Assembly: GCA_026826555.1 (NCBI GenBank) | Contig: JAKSZT010054001.1 | Location: 2,210,712 to 2,274,711, forward strand | DNA from: Tolypeutes matacus | Taxonomy: Eukaryota > Chordata > Mammalia > Cingulata > Chlamyphoridae | DNA: 64,000 bases | Direction of reading: 5' to 3' | Notes under the pieces: model-generated | Told to the model about the DNA's origin: nothing | What the model saw: the letters and a program-made list of their open reading frames with translations, nothing else | The model's database searches: none | Translations under genes and position numbers: made by a program | Part shown: positions 57,851-64,000 of the stretch, piece by piece | How the letters are laid out: every line of letters begins with the position of its first letter | Position numbering within the stretch: position 1 is the first letter of the stretch

Positions 57851-58749
57851 AATTTTAAACATACACTATTTAGGGTTAAAGGCAAAAATGAGAACTCTGA
57901 GTATCATACATGAGACCATTTGGTAAACTACAAAATTTTAGCAAAAACAGTTATACCTCCACTACCATTATTATCACTAATTAAAATCCCTGCCTAAATC
58001 ACTAAGAAAGTCTTTCCACTCTTCTTTCTCCCACCTTCCCTGTTCTGAAACTAAAAATGGAAAATAAAATTAATTCCAGAGCTATTAAATATAATTTTGA
58101 CTAATGGCTTTGTATTTTTGGGAAAATAAAGAGCAAAAATAACCAAAGAAATAGTGGAAAGAATAACTTGCCAGGCAAGTATACATGGTGACATATTATT
58201 ATCAACCACCTTTTGATACTGGGCACAAATTTATATCTCTAGAACATATTTGTATGACTTGACTCATAACCTTCTGATTTGAATGATTCTCTTACTTTAG
58301 ATTTAATAATTAGTTGTCATTCTGCTTGGTGAGGCATAAATGAGAAAATTAAACATATACTTAAAAACTACTGTTCTTAATCAACTTGGAATGTGGAAGA
58401 ATACCAGCATGTAAACCAATGCTGCAACATCCAAATGTACTGGGATAACAATCAGAGCTAATATCGTAAATGTAAGGTTTCAACTCTTAAGCTGTTCTAA
58501 GTTAAGCATCAAAACAAATCCTGCACATGACAGCATCTATTTTTAGAGCTATTAAAATGAGTTTTCTTTTGACAGAATACCTGAATGCAAGCAGTGTGCA
58601 GGGAAATACCTGGTGATAATACATAAATAAATCATACAATTGTAGAAATTACCCCCATTAGAGAGCTAAGTAAAAAAAGTGGACGTGCCTCATTCCCCTT
58701 TTTGACAAGACAATTACCAATATTGTAGAAGGCTCTCTGACATGTCTGC
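57851..58749. other. No feature recognised
   Basis: AT-rich unique sequence. Confidence 0.45.
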
Positions 58750-59436
58750 TCTTCATTATGTGTTATGGGCCTAAAAGAATGTGGCAGTCACTGTGGGTCC
58801 TCAGCCTATATCTCTTGAGCCTTATCACTATCCTCGATTTGTAATTCCCAGTATCTGTATCTCTGGGAATTACACCCAAGCTGAGAAAGCTGCTCTGCCC
58901 ATCAAATTGTTACATAAAAACTTGCTGGCATATAACGAAGAAATTAAACATAGTTGCTATTGCTTAGAGATACAGTGTATGCATGTTGATATATTAAAAT
59001 ACATCCAAAAAATTTATGTCCAAACACTGGTAAACTCTCAACATAAATTCACATATCACCCCACAAGGGCCTTGCGGGGAGCAGGTATTCATGCATTCCC
59101 TTTCATCTCTAAACAGATTACTCTCAGAAGTTGGGGTTCAAATACCCCAGCCTCCTTACTCTTCATTTAAATTCTGAGGTGAATTCTGTTTCTCAGAGTT
59201 TTCCGAGGGTTTTATGCTTTAGTCACCCACCTTCAGTGGAGGCATGGAACAGCAGGTAAGCACATACAATCTAACACAGCTGTAACTGGTTTCATCATGC
59301 AGCTCTCATGGGCTACTGTCCCTTCCTCATATCCCTATTTGCTTCCCCATGACTCTTTCCCCCACCTCACGAAAAACTGCTTGCATCCAAACCTTTGTCT
59401 TAAGTTCTGCTTCTCAGGCAACCCAAACCAAAACAA
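58750..59436 (+). mobile_element. ERVL-type LTR relic (tentative)
   Basis: The 3' part (CTTGCATCCAAACCTTTGTC, GTTCTGCTTCTCAGGCAACC, CAAACCAAAACA) has the ending of ERVL LTRs. The left limit is uncertain. It contains copy B of the local duplication. A 129-codon frame (58781-59170) lies across it without support. Confidence 0.45.
58905..59070 (+). repeat. Local duplication, copy B
   Basis: Partner of 57395-57560. The similarity starts at CAAATTGTTACATA and ends before the CCCCACAAGG of this copy. Confidence 0.85.
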
Positions 59437-59559
59437 GGGAAATCACCCTTCAAAAATGTAAATAAATAAAAACCTCTTTGCTTTAAAATTATCTTAAAAA
59501 TGAATCTTCCTAGAACCATTGCCATGCACTGACTAATAATTGCAGAGTGCTTTGGCAGG

Positions 59560-60160
59560 TGCTGCTCATTACTAAACAGGCCTCCACTCACTCCCCTCAC
59601 TCCTTCCTTTTACCAGAATACCAATTTTGTTCAAGGGTTGAATGGCTATGTGCCTTTGAGAAACTCAACCCCTCCCCAGGTCTAGGAGGGTAAACCTTGA
59701 TTAATTTACCTTGATTAGTTTACAATCATGTTTATTTAATCCCCATTTTCTGTGACTGCTCAGGAATGGGCAGAGGATGCAGTTTGACTGATGAGAGCAG
59801 AACAGGAGTGGTTTGATGGGAGGCTTTGAGAAATCTTCATCTCACTCTTTAAGGGGGGCATAAAGAGGAGCCATTCTCTCTCCTTTAAATGCTGTGTAAG
59901 GAGGTGGTTCTAGGAGTTGTGTAGCCAGCTTGCATGCATGAAGTAACAAGCCTGAAGACAAAAGTCAACATGTTGAATGTGACAAGGCAGAAAGATGAGA
60001 GTAGACTTGGATCCTTGATGGTGTCTTTGAACAACCAAATTAATTAGTCCTGAAACAGTCAACTTTGGACTTATTATTGTATGAAATAATAAATCTCCTC
60101 ACCATTTAGTCTTTTGTGTCTTCTGTTACATGAGGCCTAGATCTAATATAAACACTTTTT
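59560..60160 (+). repeat. Ancient repeat, forward copy of an inverted pair
   Basis: The left part (59581-59800) is repeated in reverse at 60228-60430. The right part (TTATTGTATGAAATAATAAA near 60070) has the look of an old LTR 3' end with a poly-A signal. Family not named. Confidence 0.5.
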
Positions 60161-60227
60161 TGGTGTGCAAAATGTTCTCACATAGAGCATCTCATTTCTA
60201 GACAAAGGTTAACTAACCAGCTGATCT

Positions 60228-60430
60228 CATCAGCCAGATCTGCAGTGCATGCCCTTTCCTGATAGCCTGAAGATGGGTAGTGAATGCACATGATCTACAA
60301 CCAGCCAAGGCTGACCGCCTGGACCTGGGGAGGGATTGAATTTTCCCAAGGCACATAACCAGACAACCCTTGAACAAAATTGATGTTCTGGTAAAAGGAA
60401 GGAGTGAGGGGAGTGAGAGGATGCAGGTAC
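60228..60430 (-). repeat. Ancient repeat, reverse copy of the inverted pair
   Basis: The core 60321-60420 is roughly 85-90% identical by eye to the reverse complement of 59581-59681. Similarity continues more weakly to 60228. A 104-codon minus frame (60230-60544) runs over this copy and is not called. Confidence 0.75.
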
Positions 60431-61029
60431 AGGCAGGAAAGCAGGGGAGGGAAGGCTACTGAGGAACCAATACTGAGTCTGTGCTCCAGCTATTATCATA
60501 CAAGCCCTATCTAAAGTACCACTAACTGACACAGTCAAGGACACGCGATGCTATTTTATCATCTCTGCCTCCCCTTCTCCATTGCTAGAGTGTGTGGAGG
60601 CAATGGAACAGAGGGTAAGCACACACAAATTTGCATTTTTGTTTTCTATATTCAAGTAGAACTACACTATTGTTATATTGTTACGTATGGAAAGAAATTT
60701 AGCAACCTGATGAGTGATCAAAAGGTTTTTCCACAGTGCTATGATAAAAAAAACTCTGGCGCAGAGACAGCACCTCAAAAGGTTATCAATTCCTTTAGCC
60801 CTATGAACCCTATAGGAAACAATTAAGATGGATTAAGGAAGAACATTCCCTTCATCCATTCACTCCTAAACATTTATGGAATATGTATTTAGTACAAGAG
60901 ATACAAAAATAATCTAATGCACAACCCTCGAAGTCAAGTAACTCAAAAATAGTGGAAGCAACAGACACTCAGGTTTCTGGTGAGTGAAGAGGCTACAGAC
61001 ATAACAGAACTGAAGGCAATCATTAGTAT
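60431..61029. other. No feature recognised
   Basis: Unique sequence. GTGGAGGCAATGGAACAGAG (60591-60610) resembles 59236-59255. Confidence 0.4.
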
Positions 61030-61255
61030 GGGTTAAAAACATGATCTCTGAAGCAAGGCTGAGTGGGTTTGAATTCCTGTTACACCACTCACTAACTCTG
61101 TTATTTAACTTTGCTGAGCCTCAGATTTCCACATCTGCAAAACAGGGATTAAAGAGAGTATCTAACTCATAGGGTTGGTATAGGGGTTAAAAGAGATAAT
61201 CTGCAAACAATATTTACCATGAGAATGCTCTATAAATTTGGCTATTCTGCCACTG
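61030..61255 (+). mobile_element. MIR relic
   Basis: GAGTGGGTTTGAATTCCTGT, CACTCACTAACTCTGTTATT, TGAGCCTCAGATTTCCACAT and CTCATAGGGTTGGTATAGGG follow the MIR order closely. Confidence 0.88.
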
Positions 61256-63229
61256 TTGTATTGCAGAAGTGGGGTGCCAAACCCAGCCTAAGGTATGGCC
61301 AATATCTAGTTTCTGGACAGTATAAGAACTGGCCCTTGAAATAATCACAAATGAAGTAAAGGGAGGTTGGAATGAGAAAAGATATCTCAAGGAGAAGAGT
61401 CAGGTTATTAAAGGCAATGAGGTAAGAAAAATCAAGGGTTTAAGGAGTAAATATTAGTAATTCAGGTTGCTAAAAGTGCAGGACAGAGAATGATGAGCAA
61501 AGAGGCTAAATGGAGATGAGTTAGACCACAGAGAAATGTGTACACCGTGTTAAGAAGTATGGACTTTATTGTAATGGCAATGAAACTAATTAAAGATCAG
61601 ATTTTATCTTATATTACAGTTAAATAAGGTTATATAAGGTTTTTAGTTTATATTATGGTTACTGAGGATGGTTTTGAGAAAAACAAGACTGGAGGAAGCC
61701 TTGTCTCATTTCTGTTAAATTCAAGTCCCTTTCTTCTTGCTGAACAGGGTGCTTATTTTACTCAGCCTTCCTTAAGGAGCTTCCTTTTCCTAAACCACAA
61801 TGATCGGAATAATTGCCCCCTAAGGGGACATGGAAAATAATACTAAATTTAGAGGTACTCATTTAATTCAGAATAGAGTTCCATCAAATTGTCCAGGTTC
61901 AGCTGAATCACATGTGAAATATTAGGACATTCTGAAATGTGCTAATAGATGATTAAGAAATAGCTTTTAAATATGTGCTCTTTCTTAGCTCTTTTAATGA
62001 AAATCACAGAAAACAAAACCGCTGAAATTCATGATTCCACAATGCCTGACATGAGTCATTGTCTCTGGAGCATTCTTCCTATAGTATTGAAATTTTCTCT
62101 TTGGTATGCCAGTATATTTCCCTATTATGTCAGAGTAATCCATTGATGTGTATTTTATTTGTGGTTTTCAGTTTGTTCACTAGAAACGTGATTCTTTGTT
62201 ACCTATGCAATCAGAGGGTGGTTGTAAGCATATACTGGAAAACTAGATGTTGCAAATAGTGTTAGAAATGCCTTTAAAGGGTTGAACTCAAGATTGCATT
62301 CTCAAAAATAGATATAAATCAGACTTGAAAGACTTCTCTCTATGAAGAGAAAATTCCAACAATATTAACAACAGTTGACAGCTTAATGTGAAACATATAG
62401 GCAAGATGGCTCCTTTGATTACTGATGCTTTTTTTTTTTTTTTTCCAAGCACATAGAAATGGGAAGGAGCAGAATATAAATGAAATTCTAAAAGACAACA
62501 TAGGATCTTCATTGAATCAATATGCTCTCAAAATTTTGCAATGGCAGAATCTGTCATTTTTACCCATCCTCTTTCAGCTGAGAAATAAAATAGAAAAGTA
62601 ATGAGAAAGGGAACCAGCATTTAGAGATAGTAGGAAAAAATATGTTTTCTATACAATTTAAGTTCCACAAGAGACACATTTGGTAGTGACACGAAAAATA
62701 CTCTTGCCAAAGTCATTCTGGTGCCTTTCATTGAATTTTGATTGTCCTCTATGTTTACTGTATTCTATGCATACCAAGCTATGCAAGGTATTTGATTACA
62801 GCTATCATGAAGGTAGTTTTGTTTTGTTCTCTTTTGTTTTGCTTTTATCAGTATCCTGACATAATCCATACTCACTTTCCTGTCTTGAGAAATCAATTTT
62901 TGTGGAAAATGTTCCCCTCACACATATCCCTGTGCTTAGAAAAGGGGTTGATTTAGCCTGGCCATCAAACATGGATCCAATATCTGTTGGCTCCATTGAA
63001 TGGAAAACCAGTAGGTAGAAGGGAGAATATTAATAGGCAGCTTCAAATTAATGTGAATATATGGCTTATTTTATATTTTCCATTGTTTGGAAATTCAGAT
63101 GAACTAAAACATTATTCTAAGTGCATTAACTTTCAACTGTCCTAATCAGCAGGTCTAAATGCCATTAAAGAACAAAATAGCTGCATTAGAAGCTCTCAAA
63201 GGTTCCCATAACCTAAAATCAGCCCACCA
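61256..63229. other. No feature recognised
   Basis: About 2 kb of unique AT-rich sequence with a 20-bp T tract near 62427-62446. Short open frames only. Confidence 0.45.
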
Positions 63230-63500
63230 ATATGGCAATAACAGTGAAATATGTCCAGGCACAGGCAGCCACATGACACAATAGAAAGATGTCAATTTTA
63301 GGGTCTGACAAGCATGGGCATTAATCTTAGCTTGTTCATTTACTCCTTGCATAATCTTCACATTTCCTTTCTGTGCCTCACTTTCCTCATCTGTAATGTG
63401 AAAATAATACCTACATCTCAGGGAGCTTATGGAGAATAATGATAATGTAGAACAGTGTCTACTACATAATGAGTGCCCAGTAAACATTAGGGGTGGTCAT
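63230..63500 (+). mobile_element. MIR relic
   Basis: GGGTCTGACAAGCATGGGCA, TGTGCCTCACTTTCCTCATC, TGTAATGTGAAAATAATACC and ATGAGTGCCCAGTAAACATT follow MIR. A 110-codon minus frame (63155-63487) is a shadow. Confidence 0.85.
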
Positions 63501-63969
63501 TATCATTAACATGACTAACTTTCAACAACTTGGAACTGAAAAAATTCAAATGACAACCAACAAAATGTATAGATATAACTAATTATAAAAACTATATTCC
63601 TGAAATTTCATCTAAGCAACCTTGGGGAACTAAGCTCAGATTTTTGTATAGAAATATTGTACATGGTGAATATGTTGACAGATAAGCACACAAAAGCCCT
63701 TTTAAACACCAATATACCCAATGGATTGTAATTGTATTCTAAAGCCAAATGCCCAGTTTTAAAATAGTTTCAATGAGAACATTCAGAATTCTAAACTGGA
63801 GTCAAATACCGTATCTTCTCTATCTGTATATTGGATATATACATACACACATATAAATGGGGACTCTTCCCAGTCTCTCTCATCCATAAAGTGAGGAGAA
63901 TGGGTTCCCCAAGTTCTAAGTTTATTCCCATGGCATGATGGGAGTTTGTGAAAGTTAAAAACAATCTAG
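63501..63969. other. No feature recognised
   Basis: AT-rich unique sequence with a short TATATACATACACACATATA run near 63836-63855. Confidence 0.45.
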
Positions 63970-63970
63970 A

Positions 63971-64000
63971 GGGAAGCAGATGTGGCTCAAGTGATTGGGC
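63971..64000 (+). mobile_element. DAS-SINE start, cut by window edge
   Basis: GGGAAGCAGATGTGGCTCAA followed by GTGATTGGGC is the first 30 bp of a DAS-SINE head, including the A box. The rest lies outside the window. Confidence 0.85.

Noticed and set aside
58781..59170. 129-codon open frame, plus strand
   Set aside because: It spans copy B of the local duplication and a tentative LTR; copy A has lost the frame, so there is no sign of coding constraint.

Overview
This window looks like mammalian nuclear DNA with no recognisable gene. The base composition is AT-rich and CpG-poor. It is packed with mammalian retrotransposons and old repeats (L1, L2, MIR, MER5/hAT-type relics, MaLR and ERVL LTRs). 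A tRNA-derived SINE with an A-box-like GTGGCTCAAGTGGTTGGG and a B-box-like GGTTCGATCCC recurs in both orientations with (AATA)n tails. I recognise it as the DAS-SINE family of armadillos. With a recurrent L1 3' end I associate with Xenarthra, the best inference is an armadillo, probably Dasypus. The species call is an inference, not a computed match.

Layout. Positions 1-16.6 kb hold an LTR end, MER5, hAT, L2 and MIR relics, two 5'-truncated L1 3' ends with target-site duplications, one single-head and one dimeric DAS-SINE, L1M fragments, and a repeat-free block with homeodomain-like sites and clustered CpGs (11.9-12.3 kb). The centrepiece is 16601-27672, one L1 insertion on the minus strand bounded by CAAAGTTAAT on both sides. 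It has its 3' UTR, decayed ORF2 and ORF1 regions and a 5' UTR with tandem monomers of about 107 bp. Later insertions cut it up: two DAS-SINEs, a solo LTR with a 5-bp duplication, other L1 3' ends, and a third DAS-SINE nested inside one of those.

From 27.7 to 36 kb there are two more DAS-SINEs, another L1 3' end and an old L1M running from 3' UTR to 5' end. From 36 to 49 kb there are MIRs, an 1140-bp L1 3' end with 13-bp duplications, a G-quadruplex-type tract, an (AAGGG)n array, ERVL and MLT1 LTRs (one split by an L1 end), a DAS-SINE and a small TSD-flanked insertion that may be a retrocopy end. From 49 to 64 kb most sequence is unique; it also holds a perfect hairpin, a second CpG cluster, octamer and homeodomain-like sites, more LTRs, a local direct duplication, an inverted repeat pair, three MIRs and the start of a DAS-SINE at the right edge.

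No protein-coding exon, structural RNA gene, CpG island or CRISPR array could be supported. The longest open frames lie in repeats or lack family features. The region is best read as intergenic or intronic. Its content of interest is transposon stratigraphy, the L1 5' UTR monomers and a few candidate conserved non-coding segments. I did not find a new biological system.
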